A stretch of 33,827 nucleotides of DNA, from assembly GCA_013139345.1 (NCBI GenBank), contig WTAY01000126.1, positions 1 to 33,827 of the forward strand, read 5' to 3'. Both the position numbers and the translations under genes were made by a program. Positions 17,124 through 26,300 of this stretch are shown piece after piece (the first letter of the stretch is position 1; every line of letters begins with the position of its first letter). A model generated the notes under the pieces. The model saw only the letters and a list, made by a program, of their open reading frames with translations. It was not told the DNA's origin and searched no databases. The stretch comes from Methylophaga sp. (GTDB taxonomy: Bacteria; Pseudomonadota; Gammaproteobacteria; Nitrosococcales; Methylophagaceae).

Positions 17124-18477
17124 TGAGGCTCTCCTTTACACATGTTTCAAACACATCACCACGTTCAGCATAGCCGCTGAACATATCAAAGCTTGCACAG
17201 GCAGGGGAGAGCAGTACATTTTCTCCGTGTTTTACAATCTCATTCGCTTTAGTAACGGCATCCTGCATATTACTTACATGATGTGTTGTGATATGACGAG
17301 GAACAGCATGTGCAATTAATGCAGCATCTTGTCCAAGTACAATTACAGATACAACATGCTCATTGATTACCGTTGTTAATTCTGAGAAATTTTGTTCCTT
17401 ACCAATACCGCCTGCAATTAAGACAATTTTTCCACAGCTCGCCAAACCTTCTATTGCAGCAATACATGCACCGACATTAGTTGCTTTTGAGTCATTAAAC
17501 CAACGAATACCCTTATTCTCAGCGACTAAATGACAGCGATGAGCTAAGCCTGAATAGTGCTGTAATGCACGTAACATTGCAGGCATCGGTAATGCCATTG
17601 CTGACCCCAATGCTAAGGCTGCTAATGCGTTGGCGACATTATGTTGGCCCATTATTTTCAGACTATCTGTTGAGAGTAAAGGCTCACTTCCTTCAGCTAG
17701 CCATTCAGAACCATTATGTGGAATGACACCGAAGTCTACACCTTGACTGGCATGTAAACTAAAGCCAATGATATTGCGCTTAGCATCAGAAAACTGACTC
17801 ACCGTTTCATCATCACGGTTAATTACCATCACGCCATCACCAGCAAAGATCTGTTTTTTAGCTAATTGATATGCTTGCTCACTATCATAACGATCTAAAT
17901 GATCGGGGCTAATATTCAAAATGGTTGCAGCAAATGCATTCATTGACTTCACTGTTTCCAATTGGAAACTTGATAGTTCAACAATATAGAAATCAGGGGC
18001 AGGCTCAATAATTAAGTCTAATGACGGTGTACCTAGATTGCCACCGACTTTGATATCTTTACCTGATTCAATAGCCATTTCCGCTAATAAGGTGGTGACA
18101 GTACTTTTTCCGTTCGACCCTGTAATGGCGACTATAGGCGCATTTGCATAACGAGCAAACAATTCAACATCGCCTACAATTTCGATACCTGCTTGTTGGG
18201 CTGCAACAATTTCTTGTGTACGAGGGTCAACACCAGGACTTAATACAATCATATCTGCCTGTTGCATTAGATGGCTATCTAAGCCACCTGTTTTTACCAG
18301 TACTTCAGGGTATTCTGTTTGTAATATCGCTAAACTTGGTGGTTGTTCACGCGTATCCATAATGGCTACATCAAAGCCTTGCTGCACTAAAAAGCGCGCG
18401 CACGACAAGCCTGTTTGGCCTAAGCCAATAATCAGGATTGAATGTGCTTGTTCAGCTTGGGTAGCCAATGTATTCAT
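17116..18477 (-). CDS. murD: MurD, UDP-MurNAc-L-Ala--D-glutamate ligase
   Basis: A 453-residue cytoplasmic Mur ligase that adds D-Glu. The N-terminal Rossmann motif IIGLGQTGLSCARFL, the ATP loop ITGSNGKSTVTTL, and the WFNDSKATN and LLSPACASFDMF blocks are present. I take the ATG at 18477 (MNTLATQ), which forms an ATGA overlap with the mraY stop like other junctions here. A longer form to 18531 would lie 58 nt inside mraY. The end overlaps ftsW by 8 nt. Confidence 0.97.
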   Translation of the reverse strand: MNTLATQAEQAHSILIIGLGQTGLSCARFLVQQGFDVAIMDTREQPPSLAILQTEYPEVLVKTGGLDSHLMQQADMIVLSPGVDPRTQEIVAAQQAGIEIVGDVELFARYANAPIVAITGSNGKSTVTTLLAEMAIESGKDIKVGGNLGTPSLDLIIEPAPDFYIVELSSFQLETVKSMNAFAATILNISPDHLDRYDSEQAYQLAKKQIFAGDGVMVINRDDETVSQFSDAKRNIIGFSLHASQGVDFGVIPHNGSEWLAEGSEPLLSTDSLKIMGQHNVANALAALALGSAMALPMPAMLRALQHYSGLAHRCHLVAENKGIRWFNDSKATNVGACIAAIEGLASCGKIVLIAGGIGKEQNFSELTTVINEHVVSVIVLGQDAALIAHAVPRHITTHHVSNMQDAVTKANEIVKHGENVLLSPACASFDMFSGYAERGDVFETCVKESLND

Positions 18478-19556
18478 CGGATTTTGAGACTCGCTAAACC
18501 AACTAACACTAGAAACACTGTAATGATCCAAGCTCTCACAATAATGCGAGGCTCAGGCCAGCCTTTTAATTCGTAATGATGGTGGATTGGTGCCATCAAA
18601 AACACGCGCTTTCCACGTAATTTGTATGAAGCTACTTGTAATACAACAGATAAGGTTTCGACAACAAAGACACCACCCATGATCAACAATACTAATTCTT
18701 GTCTGACTAATACCGCCACAATACCAAGAGCTGCACCTAATGCTAATGCACCGATATCACCCATAAATACTTGGGCTGGATACGTGTTAAACCATAAGAA
18801 GCCAAGTCCTGCACCGACCATCGTGGCACAAAATACGGTTAATTCACCGGCACCGGGAATAAAGGGAATAGAAAGATAACGAGCAAATTCATAATGGCCT
18901 GTGACATAACTAAATAGGCCTAATGCTCCAGCAACCATTACTGTTGGCATAATAGCTAAACCGTCTAAACCATCGGTTAGATTGACGGCATTACTCGTAC
19001 CGACAATGACAAGGTATGTCAGTAACATATACCACGCACCCAACGGAATTATTATGTCTTTAAAGAATGGAATAATCAGCTGTGTTTCAGCCGGAGTTGC
19101 TGCTGTCTGATAAAGCAATATTGCCGCCGTAGCACCAACCACAGATTGCCAAAAGTATTTATAACGACTGAGAAGTCCCTTTGTATCTTGGCGTACAAGT
19201 TTAATGTAATCATCAACAAAACCAATCACGCCAAAGCCCATTGTTACAGCTAAAACAATCCATACATATTTATTACTCAAATCAGCCCAGAGTAAGGTAC
19301 TCACTGCAATAGCAACGAGGATAAGTGCACCGCCCATTGTTGGCGTGCCTGCTTTGCTCAAGTGTGATTCAGGTCCATCATCACGAATCACTTGACCGAT
19401 TTGTTTAAAACTTAAATGACGAATCATTGTTGGGCCAACAATTAAAGCGATACCTAAGGCAGTAATGACACCTAGAATTGATCGTAATGTCAGATATTGG
19501 AAAACATTAAATCCACTATGGAACTGACTCAAATAGTCACTTAACATTAATAGCAT
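18474..19556 (-). CDS. mraY: MraY, phospho-MurNAc-pentapeptide transferase
   Basis: A 360-residue integral membrane enzyme with about ten membrane segments. It transfers phospho-MurNAc-pentapeptide to undecaprenyl phosphate, giving lipid I. The FVDDYIK aspartate pair, NLTDGLDGLA and FMGDIGALALGAALG motifs, and the C-terminal MAPIHHHYELKGWPE histidine block are intact. Length equals E. coli MraY, and the N-terminus aligns well with it. The ATG overlaps the murF stop by one base (TAATG) and the stop overlaps murD by 4 nt. Confidence 0.98.
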   Translation of the reverse strand: MLLMLSDYLSQFHSGFNVFQYLTLRSILGVITALGIALIVGPTMIRHLSFKQIGQVIRDDGPESHLSKAGTPTMGGALILVAIAVSTLLWADLSNKYVWIVLAVTMGFGVIGFVDDYIKLVRQDTKGLLSRYKYFWQSVVGATAAILLYQTAATPAETQLIIPFFKDIIIPLGAWYMLLTYLVIVGTSNAVNLTDGLDGLAIMPTVMVAGALGLFSYVTGHYEFARYLSIPFIPGAGELTVFCATMVGAGLGFLWFNTYPAQVFMGDIGALALGAALGIVAVLVRQELVLLIMGGVFVVETLSVVLQVASYKLRGKRVFLMAPIHHHYELKGWPEPRIIVRAWIITVFLVLVGLASLKIR

Positions 19557-20911
19557 TAGTCTTCTCCGCCTTCAGCTAGCACATCAGCCAGCTTATCTAA
19601 TTGCATAAAACGTGAACCTTTAATCAAGCAAATATCATCACTTGAAAGCTCACCTTTAAGCGTATTTGTAAGTGTTTCAATCGTATGAAAATGCTCGGCA
19701 CCAGTTCCATATGCTTTACTTGCTTCTTCGCTTTCTTCTCCGATTGTCCATAATTTTTGAATACCTGCTTTCTTAGCATCAATACCCATTTGACGATGTA
19801 ATTGCTTACTTTCAGGACCTAATTCACCAAAGTCACCAAGTACCAAACAGTGTTTTCCTGAAAATGCCGATAAAGTGGCTAAGGCTGGTGTGTATGAGCC
19901 TGGGTTAGCGTTATAACTATCATCAAGTAATTGTGATTGATTAACACCAGCACGTAATTGCAATCTATGAGGCACACTCGATACAGCTGCTAAACCTTTA
20001 ACAATTGCTGACGCAGGCACATTCATCGCACTGGTTACAGCAATTGCTGCAAGTGCATTTGCCACATTATGTTTGCCCGGAAGCGGTAGGTTTATATAAT
20101 CAAACTCACCATCCAACTCAACCATAAAGTGACTTGATGTTGTATCTATTTGAAGATCTTGTGCTGTAATATCGGCATCACACTCTAATGCAAAACTACG
20201 CACTTTTTTACCTTCCAGTACGGATGTCCATGCATCCACAAAATCCATATCGGCATTAAGAACACCGACACCACCATCAAGTAAGCCTAAGAATATCTCA
20301 GCTTTAGCTTTGGCAACACCCATTAAATCGCCAAAACCTTCTAAGTGAGCTGGGGCAACATTATTAATAACAGAAAACTGTGGCGGTGCTATATCAACTA
20401 AACGAGAAATATCACCTCGGTGACTTGCTCCCATCTCGATGACTGCATAATCAGTAGAAGGCGATACATTCATTAATGTCATAGGCACGCCTAAGTCATT
20501 GTTTAAATTTCCTTGCGTTGCAACAACAGAACCACACTGGCGAAGAATAGATGCGATCATTTCCTTAACCGTTGTTTTACCATTACTGCCTGTGACAGCA
20601 ATAACCGTTGTTTGGCATTGTTGTAACCAGTATTTCGCTACTTCACCAAACGCGGTAGTGACATCAGCAACAAGAAGTTGAGGTAGTTCATCATCTTGTA
20701 ATTTTGAGACGAGTGCCGCAGTTGCACCAGCTTGTCTGGCTGCCGCAAGATAATCATGACCATCAACATGCTCACCATCAAGCGCCACAAACAAACAGCC
20801 TAGGAATGCGTTACGGCTATCAATAACGGCTCCCGTTATTTCACCATCCTTTATAGGAGGTTGGCACGCTAATAGTGTTGCAAGTTGTGATAAACGTAAT
20901 TGCGTAGTCAT
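19556..20911 (-). CDS. murF: MurF, D-Ala-D-Ala-adding ligase
   Basis: A 451-residue cytoplasmic Mur ligase that adds D-Ala-D-Ala to the UDP-MurNAc-tripeptide. The ATP loop TGSNGKTT starts at residue 107, followed by NLNNDLGVPMT, EMGASHRGDI and the C-terminal DDSYNANPGS block. Length is normal. It overlaps murE by 4 nt (ATGA) and mraY by 1 nt. The product of the nearby ddlB is its substrate. Confidence 0.97.
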   Translation of the reverse strand: MTTQLRLSQLATLLACQPPIKDGEITGAVIDSRNAFLGCLFVALDGEHVDGHDYLAAARQAGATAALVSKLQDDELPQLLVADVTTAFGEVAKYWLQQCQTTVIAVTGSNGKTTVKEMIASILRQCGSVVATQGNLNNDLGVPMTLMNVSPSTDYAVIEMGASHRGDISRLVDIAPPQFSVINNVAPAHLEGFGDLMGVAKAKAEIFLGLLDGGVGVLNADMDFVDAWTSVLEGKKVRSFALECDADITAQDLQIDTTSSHFMVELDGEFDYINLPLPGKHNVANALAAIAVTSAMNVPASAIVKGLAAVSSVPHRLQLRAGVNQSQLLDDSYNANPGSYTPALATLSAFSGKHCLVLGDFGELGPESKQLHRQMGIDAKKAGIQKLWTIGEESEEASKAYGTGAEHFHTIETLTNTLKGELSSDDICLIKGSRFMQLDKLADVLAEGGED

Positions 20912-22458
20912 GCGAGATCACCTGTTGAAAATGGCATATCATCATTTGCAGCCAATAAGATCTCTTCAGCAATCTGACGATCACTAAATGCGTATTTGAC
21001 GCCTTTTATTTCTTGATATTCTTCATGGCCTTTTCCAGCAATCAATACGATATCTGTTGCAGAGGCATGGCTAATAGCATGTGCGATAGCCAGTTTACGA
21101 TCAGCTTCAACAATGACAGCTTCAGGGTGAGCCATTCCTGACAATATATTTTTTACGATAACGGCTGAATCTTCACTGCGTGGGTTATCATCGGTGACCA
21201 CAATTTTATCGGCATAGTGTTCGGCGGCTTTACCCATCTCGGCACGTTTACCAATATCACGATCGCCACCACAACCAAAGACACACCATAAATCGCCATT
21301 GGCAGAAATATGAGCGTGTAACGAGGTTAATGCTTGTGTCAGAGCATCTGGCGTATGTGCAAAATCAATCACAACCTGAGCCTGATCTTTGCCGGTAATA
21401 CGCTGCATTCTTCCATTAACTGAGTGACAGTGTGCAAGTGCTGAAATAGCATCGTCATATGAAATATCAACAGCGATTAAACAGGCTAATGCTGTTAATA
21501 AATTATCAATATTGAATTCGCCAATTAAAGCCGTTTGAATATGAGCACTTCCAAACTTGCTGTGTACGGTGAAGTTCATACCTTCACTTGTCATTTGAAC
21601 AGCGTTAGCCTGAAAAGAGGCCTTCTCACTATCAGCATGAGCATAGCTTAGTATTCCAATATTATCGCGCTGTTCTAATGCTTTAATCAGTGATTGCCCT
21701 AAGCTATCACAACTATTTAGTACAGCCGTTTTCACACTAGAGAAATCAAATAAGCGACTTTTTGCAGCAGAGTAGCCCTGCATATCACCATGATAATCGA
21801 GGTGATCACGACTTAAATTAGTCAAAGCGGCGACATCAATCGTAATACTATTTAAACGACCTTGATCTAAAGCGTGTGATGATGCTTCAATCACCGCATA
21901 TTTAATGTCTTGCTGACAAAAATCAGCCAGTATCCGTTGCATAGATACAGGATCAGGTGTTGTCATTCCTGTATATCGTAAGTTACCAATACGACCAATA
22001 CCTAATGTGCCAATCACACCACAAGAATGACCCAATGACTCAAGCCCTTGAGCAATAAACTGACTTACGGATGTTTTACCATTTGTTCCTGTTATTGCAA
22101 TAATAGTGAGTGCAAGAGAAGGGTGACCATAAAATCGTGCTGCAATTTCACCTGCTTTATCAGCCAAGTTTTTAACTGAATGACAGCTTACCTTCGCTTG
22201 GCTTAAAAGCTCATTTTCTTGCGGTGTTAGTGTCTGCTTAGCATCAACTAAAATAACACTGCTCTTCGCAGTAAGTGCTTGCTTTAAATTGTGTTCACGT
22301 TGAACATCATTTTTAGCTAAGGATAAAAATACATTACCCGCGTTGATTTCACGACTATCTAAACTAATGCCGGTTACAGTGATATCAGCTAAACCAGAAG
22401 GATCAGCCAACATACCTGCTAAGAGCATCGGCAAAGAATGATTATGTGTAATCATCAT
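20908..22458 (-). CDS. murE: MurE, meso-diaminopimelate-adding ligase
   Basis: A 516-residue cytoplasmic Mur ligase that adds the third stem residue. The ATP loop TGTNGKTS is at 123-130, the likely carbamylated lysine is K233 in SAAKSRLF, and the specificity motif DNPR is at 424-427, typical of meso-diaminopimelate enzymes. Two adjacent ATG codons at the start (22458 and 22455) overlap the ftsI stop in ATGATG, so either could be used. A C-terminal GKGHEEYQ block is present. The end overlaps murF by 4 nt. Confidence 0.97.
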   Translation of the reverse strand: MMITHNHSLPMLLAGMLADPSGLADITVTGISLDSREINAGNVFLSLAKNDVQREHNLKQALTAKSSVILVDAKQTLTPQENELLSQAKVSCHSVKNLADKAGEIAARFYGHPSLALTIIAITGTNGKTSVSQFIAQGLESLGHSCGVIGTLGIGRIGNLRYTGMTTPDPVSMQRILADFCQQDIKYAVIEASSHALDQGRLNSITIDVAALTNLSRDHLDYHGDMQGYSAAKSRLFDFSSVKTAVLNSCDSLGQSLIKALEQRDNIGILSYAHADSEKASFQANAVQMTSEGMNFTVHSKFGSAHIQTALIGEFNIDNLLTALACLIAVDISYDDAISALAHCHSVNGRMQRITGKDQAQVVIDFAHTPDALTQALTSLHAHISANGDLWCVFGCGGDRDIGKRAEMGKAAEHYADKIVVTDDNPRSEDSAVIVKNILSGMAHPEAVIVEADRKLAIAHAISHASATDIVLIAGKGHEEYQEIKGVKYAFSDRQIAEEILLAANDDMPFSTGDLA

Positions 22459-24164
22459 TTTTGAGCCACCAACATAGGAGACTTCAGCACATTCTTATCT
22501 GGCGCAATATTTAATAAGCGCATTGCTCCCGTCATTACTTCTGAAAAGACAGGTGCAGCAATCAAACCACCGTAGTATTTATCACCCTGCGGATCATCAA
22601 TCATGATGACCATAGCGAGTCGTGGATTATTGGCTGGAATCACGCCTGCAAATAATGATAGGTAACGGCTTTCGGTGTAGCCGCCTTTCTTAGCTTTTTT
22701 AACGGTACCTGTTTTACCTGCAACAGTGTAATTTTCAACAGCAGCAAGTCTTGCTGTACCTTCAGGACTGACAACACCTTCCATCATCGACATGACATTT
22801 TTCATTATATCTTGTGAAAAAACGCGACGACCTAAAGGGACTTCATCTAATTTTTGAAAACTGACAGGGCGTGAGACACCACCATTGGCAAGTATTGTGT
22901 AAGCACGCGCTAATTGTAGTGCTGATGTACTTAATCCATAGCCATACGCTAAGGTTGCACGATCTAATTTTCGCCATGTTCTCAAATCTGGCATATGGCC
23001 CATCACTTCCCCAGGGAAATACCCCCCAGTCGGTTCTGCCATACCAAATGCAGAGAAGTCCTGCCATAACTGTTCAGGCTTAAGTTTTAGTGCAATTTTA
23101 CTTGCACCGACATTACTTGATTTCTGAATTAATGTTGCAACATCAATAACACCGTAATTTCTATGGTCGGTGATGGTATGACCACTTACTTTGAATGTGC
23201 CCGGTCGCGTATCTATCTTTGTATTAAGCTTAAATTTACCTGACTTCAAACCACTCGCAACAGTAAAAGGTTTCACCGTTGAACCGGGTTCAAACATATC
23301 AATCACTGCACGGTTACGTAAATGGCTTAATTTCAAGTGTCGACGGTTATTAGGATTAAACGAAGGCTGGTTCACCATCGCTAATACTTCTGCTGTTTGT
23401 ACATCTAAAATTACTGCCGTACCAGAACGGGCATTGTATTTTTCTACTGTTGATTTTAGAGATTGGTGTGCTAAATATTGCAGTCTCAAATCAACACTTA
23501 AGTTTATATTTTGACCTGATTTACTCGCTTTAATTTGCTCGCCACCGCCGACATAATTGCCTCGTCTATCACGAACCATGCGTTTTAAGCCAGGAATACC
23601 TTTTAGAGCAGAGTCGTAGCTTAGCTCCAAGCCTTCCTGACCGTGATCATCCACATTATTAAAGCCCACTAAGTGGGCCGTTACTTCGCTTGCTGGGTAA
23701 TAACGTTTGTATTCTCGTTGCAGTCCAAGCCCTTCAATTTTAAGCTGCCTTATCTTATTGGCTAATTCAGGTGCTACTCGGCGTTTCAAATAAATAAAGC
23801 CACGTTTTTTATTCGCTTCAATTTTTTTACTGATTGAAGAGGCTCTAATCTTTAGTAAGGTTGCTAATTGTTGGAGTTGTGCATCATCCAGTGTATGTTT
23901 TTTAGGGTTAAACCAAACAGAATGCACGGGTGTGCTAATGGCTAACGGCTCTCCATGTCTGTCTAAGAACATGCCTCGGTGAGCAGCAATAGATACCTTT
24001 CGAATATTGCGAGCATCACCTTGATCGCGTAAGAAATCAGGGTGTACTACTTGAATATCAGCCAAACGCCAGCCCAGCCCTAACATTAAACTGACAAATA
24101 CAAACCGCACTAAGTGTAGGCGCCACACGCCCACATGAGTGACTGTTTTTAATTTACGGCTCAT
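22455..24164 (-). CDS. ftsI: FtsI (PBP3), division transpeptidase
   Basis: A 569-residue class B penicillin-binding protein that cross-links septal peptidoglycan and works with FtsW. It has a short cytoplasmic N-terminus, one membrane segment (about 17-38) and a pedestal domain. The transpeptidase domain carries the motifs S295-T-V-K298 (active serine), S349-x-N351 and K484-T-G. Length is close to E. coli FtsI. It overlaps ftsL and murE by 4 nt each. Position directly after ftsL supports FtsI over the elongation homologue PBP2. Confidence 0.98.
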   Translation of the reverse strand: MSRKLKTVTHVGVWRLHLVRFVFVSLMLGLGWRLADIQVVHPDFLRDQGDARNIRKVSIAAHRGMFLDRHGEPLAISTPVHSVWFNPKKHTLDDAQLQQLATLLKIRASSISKKIEANKKRGFIYLKRRVAPELANKIRQLKIEGLGLQREYKRYYPASEVTAHLVGFNNVDDHGQEGLELSYDSALKGIPGLKRMVRDRRGNYVGGGEQIKASKSGQNINLSVDLRLQYLAHQSLKSTVEKYNARSGTAVILDVQTAEVLAMVNQPSFNPNNRRHLKLSHLRNRAVIDMFEPGSTVKPFTVASGLKSGKFKLNTKIDTRPGTFKVSGHTITDHRNYGVIDVATLIQKSSNVGASKIALKLKPEQLWQDFSAFGMAEPTGGYFPGEVMGHMPDLRTWRKLDRATLAYGYGLSTSALQLARAYTILANGGVSRPVSFQKLDEVPLGRRVFSQDIMKNVMSMMEGVVSPEGTARLAAVENYTVAGKTGTVKKAKKGGYTESRYLSLFAGVIPANNPRLAMVIMIDDPQGDKYYGGLIAAPVFSEVMTGAMRLLNIAPDKNVLKSPMLVAQK

Positions 24165-24454
24165 GGCTGTATCAGTACCGTTGCATCTGATGAAGGTACA
24201 GTCATTTGTAAGCGTAACCTAGCTTGCTGATCAACCCGGCCTGGGTTGGCCCAAGTGCTTTGTTCTAATAATAAACGGCCCCATTCTTCATTCATCTGGT
24301 CACGTTTATATTCTAGTTTTTGTAAGGCAACAAACTCACTACGGCCAATATGTTTGCTATAAATAACGGCCATTGATGATGCTATAACAAGCGACACTAA
24401 GAGCACGAGTGGTACGTCAATAGTGAGAGGCTCAAGTTGAGAAAGTAAACTCAC
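24161..24454 (-). CDS. ftsL: FtsL, bitopic division protein
   Basis: A 97-residue protein with a very short cytoplasmic N-terminus, one membrane segment (about residues 13-33) and a periplasmic coiled-coil-like stretch (about 40-85) ending in a non-helical tail. FtsL pairs with FtsB and FtsQ and activates FtsWI. Sequence conservation in this family is low. The call rests on the size, topology and position between rsmH and ftsI, with 4-nt overlaps on both sides. Confidence 0.9.
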   Translation of the reverse strand: MSLLSQLEPLTIDVPLVLLVSLVIASSMAVIYSKHIGRSEFVALQKLEYKRDQMNEEWGRLLLEQSTWANPGRVDQQARLRLQMTVPSSDATVLIQP

Positions 24455-25389
24455 AATAATTTCTCAACAACACGTAAAACAGCACTTCGTGCCCGTGGAT
24501 TAACATCAAGCTCTTCATTGCCCGCTTTTATAGCTTTGCCAACTAACTTTATTCTTGGGTTTAGCTGATCCGCTGTAATTGGAAAGTTAGAAGGTAAATC
24601 ATCGCCTCTAGCTTCATCACGGAAATAACGTTTAACAATTCTATCTTCTAATGAATGAAAAGTGATGACAGCCAAACGACCACCAACGGCTAATACATCT
24701 AATGAATGTTCTAAGGCAACTTTAAGATCTTCTAATTCATTATTAATATAAATACGAATAGCTTGGAAGGTGCGTGTTGCAGGGTGTTTATTCTTTTCGC
24801 GAAATGGCATCGCTTTATCAACTAAGGCTGCCAACTGTGTTGTTGAAACAATGGGGGTGTGTTCACGTGTTTCAACAATGGCATTTGCAATTCGTTTACC
24901 AAATCGTTCTTCACCCAATGTTTTAATGACAAAAGTAATATCTTCCACTTTGGCAGTAGCTAACCACTCTGCGGCACTGATACCCGCATCAGGGTTCATT
25001 CGCATATCAAGAGGGCCATCTTTTTGAAAGCTAAAACCACGCTCGGCTTCATCAATTTGAGGTGATGACACACCAATATCTAATAAAATACCATCAACGC
25101 GACCTTGCCATAAATGATCATTTACAACGTCAGTCATATCTGCAAAAGAACATTGCTCAATAGTAAAACGAGGGTCTTCTTTTTCTAGGGCTTGTCCTGT
25201 AGCAATCGCAGCAGGATCTTTATCCAAACCAATTAAACGACCATTATCAGATAGCTGTGCTAAGACTTGGCGAGCATGGCCGCCACGACCAAATGTACCA
25301 TCGATATAAAAACCATCAGCTTTAACAGCCAAGGCAGCGATGGTCTCATTTAACAAGACTGGTAAATGTTCTGAATGGCTATCAGTCAT
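24451..25389 (-). CDS. rsmH: RsmH (MraW), 16S rRNA m4C1402 methyltransferase
   Basis: A 312-residue SAM-dependent methyltransferase that methylates N4 of C1402 in the 16S rRNA decoding centre. The HLPVLLNETI N-terminus, the SAM loop DGTFGRGGHA, the DGILLDIGVSSPQID block and the C-terminal FHSLEDRIVKRYF and NPRARSAVLRV motifs are intact. It starts 10 nt after mraZ, with AGGA about 9 nt upstream, and overlaps ftsL by 4 nt. Confidence 0.98.
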   Translation of the reverse strand: MTDSHSEHLPVLLNETIAALAVKADGFYIDGTFGRGGHARQVLAQLSDNGRLIGLDKDPAAIATGQALEKEDPRFTIEQCSFADMTDVVNDHLWQGRVDGILLDIGVSSPQIDEAERGFSFQKDGPLDMRMNPDAGISAAEWLATAKVEDITFVIKTLGEERFGKRIANAIVETREHTPIVSTTQLAALVDKAMPFREKNKHPATRTFQAIRIYINNELEDLKVALEHSLDVLAVGGRLAVITFHSLEDRIVKRYFRDEARGDDLPSNFPITADQLNPRIKLVGKAIKAGNEELDVNPRARSAVLRVVEKLL

Positions 25390-25399
25390 ACTTTAGATC

Positions 25400-25852
25400 C
25401 TAAATTGACAGGTTTTCTAATTCAGCCGGTAAAATACCGCCGAAATCTTCTTCCAAACAATCATCCATTAAGGCATTCCATGTTTGTTCATCCCACAACT
25501 CAAATTTATTTCCTTGACCAATCATCACCATACTTTTATTTAAACCAGCAAACTCACGAAGCTTAGCGGGGAGTAAAATACGGCCATTACTATCCATCTG
25601 ACATTCTGTAGCATTACCAAGTAACATTCGCTGCAATCGACGAGCTGGACCTTGCATATTAGGCAGGGCCATTAATTTCTTCTCTACTACTTCCCATTCA
25701 GCAATAGGATAAAGCTGTAAACAGTGGTCCGAATGATCAATCGTGACAATTAAATGGCCTGAACAGCAGTCGTCCAGATGCTTACGGAACTTGGCTGGAA
25801 TGGCCATCCGTCCTTTTGCATCTAAATTGAAAGTTGCTACGCCTCTAAACAC
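25400..25852 (-). CDS. mraZ: MraZ, transcriptional regulator of the dcw operon
   Basis: A 150-residue protein with two SpoVT/AbrB-type repeats, marked by LDAKGRMAIPAKFR (N-terminal half) and MDSNGRILLPAKLREFA (C-terminal half). In E. coli MraZ binds repeated TGGG-type boxes and represses its own operon. Matching boxes lie just upstream here. The start is GTG at 25852 with AAGGGA 5-6 nt upstream; the MFRGV N-terminus fits the family. It is the first gene of the cluster, 10 nt before rsmH. Confidence 0.97.
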   Translation of the reverse strand: MFRGVATFNLDAKGRMAIPAKFRKHLDDCCSGHLIVTIDHSDHCLQLYPIAEWEVVEKKLMALPNMQGPARRLQRMLLGNATECQMDSNGRILLPAKLREFAGLNKSMVMIGQGNKFELWDEQTWNALMDDCLEEDFGGILPAELENLSI

Positions 25853-25873
25853 GTGTTTCCCTTAATTCGTTTG

Positions 25874-25898
25874 ATCCACTTTGATCCACAATTACCCA
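25874..25898 (-). promoter_or_regulatory. MraZ-box-like direct repeats (mra operator)
   Basis: On the minus strand three pentamers lie exactly 10 bp apart, one helical turn: TGGGT (25894-25898), TGGAT (25884-25888) and TGGAT (25874-25878), each followed by a 5-nt spacer. E. coli MraZ binds TGGGN boxes separated by 5 nt in the same place, just downstream of the promoter. Here two of the three boxes carry TGGAT, a lineage variant if they are functional. They would lie at about +3 to +28 of the transcript. Confidence 0.75.
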
Positions 25899-25907
25899 CT
25901 AAGGGAC

Positions 25908-25936
25908 ACTATAGGAGTGAGATCAGGGCATGTCAA
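25908..25936 (-). promoter_or_regulatory. Strong sigma70-type promoter of the mraZ-dcw operon
   Basis: On the minus strand a perfect TTGACA (25931-25936) and TATAGT (25908-25913) are separated by exactly 17 bp. Transcription would start near 25901, giving a leader of about 50 nt that contains the MraZ boxes. It is the best promoter match I found in the window. Confidence 0.75.
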
Positions 25937-26016
25937 GTCATGTAATGAACAAAATCCCCTTTTAGGGACAATGACTTAGCGACACTTTGTTAAAGTGGGA
26001 GATAATAAATAGGGTG

Positions 26017-26037
26017 CGAAAGTAAGGACTACTTTCG
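26017..26037. repeat. Inverted repeat, 8-bp arms
   Basis: CGAAAGTA (26017-26024) and TACTTTCG (26030-26037) form a perfect stem with a 5-nt loop. No T-run follows on either strand, so it is not a good intrinsic terminator. Function unknown. Confidence 0.6.
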
Positions 26038-26151
26038 TATCAAAAAACTGGGGTTGGAAGTTAAAGTAGATTCTAGTTAATGCTACTAATTTTGAAGCTG
26101 GAAACCATCAAAATACATCCTGATCTCAGACAAGATCAGCTGTGTAAATGA

Positions 26152-26165
26152 CCGCTAATTAGCGG
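26152..26165. repeat. Perfect 14-bp palindrome CCGCTAATTAGCGG
   Basis: The 14 bp have no loop and dyad symmetry, the form expected of an operator for a dimeric regulator. It lies about 215 bp upstream of the mra -35 box. The plus strand continues with five A residues, so it cannot be a terminator for the minus-strand genes. Confidence 0.55.
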
Positions 26166-26280
26166 AAAAAGACTATTTCTAAGAAAATAAGATAATTGAT
26201 TTCAATTACTTTGAAAAAACATCACCATCACAAACTGTAGGCTTATGAATTTATGTTGTTTTTTATGATTAGCGATTAAA

Positions 26281-26300
26281 GAGAAAAGATATGTTTTCTC
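26281..26300 (-). terminator. Weak candidate terminator behind the SpmAB-like gene
   Basis: GAGAAAA and TTTTCTC form a 7-bp AT-rich stem with a 6-nt loop, followed on the minus strand by TTTAATC. It lies 40 nt beyond the stop codon. The stem is weak and the T-run short, so ending here is only possible, not shown. It is nested inside the larger GGCTTATGA/TCATAAGCC inverted repeat. Confidence 0.3.
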
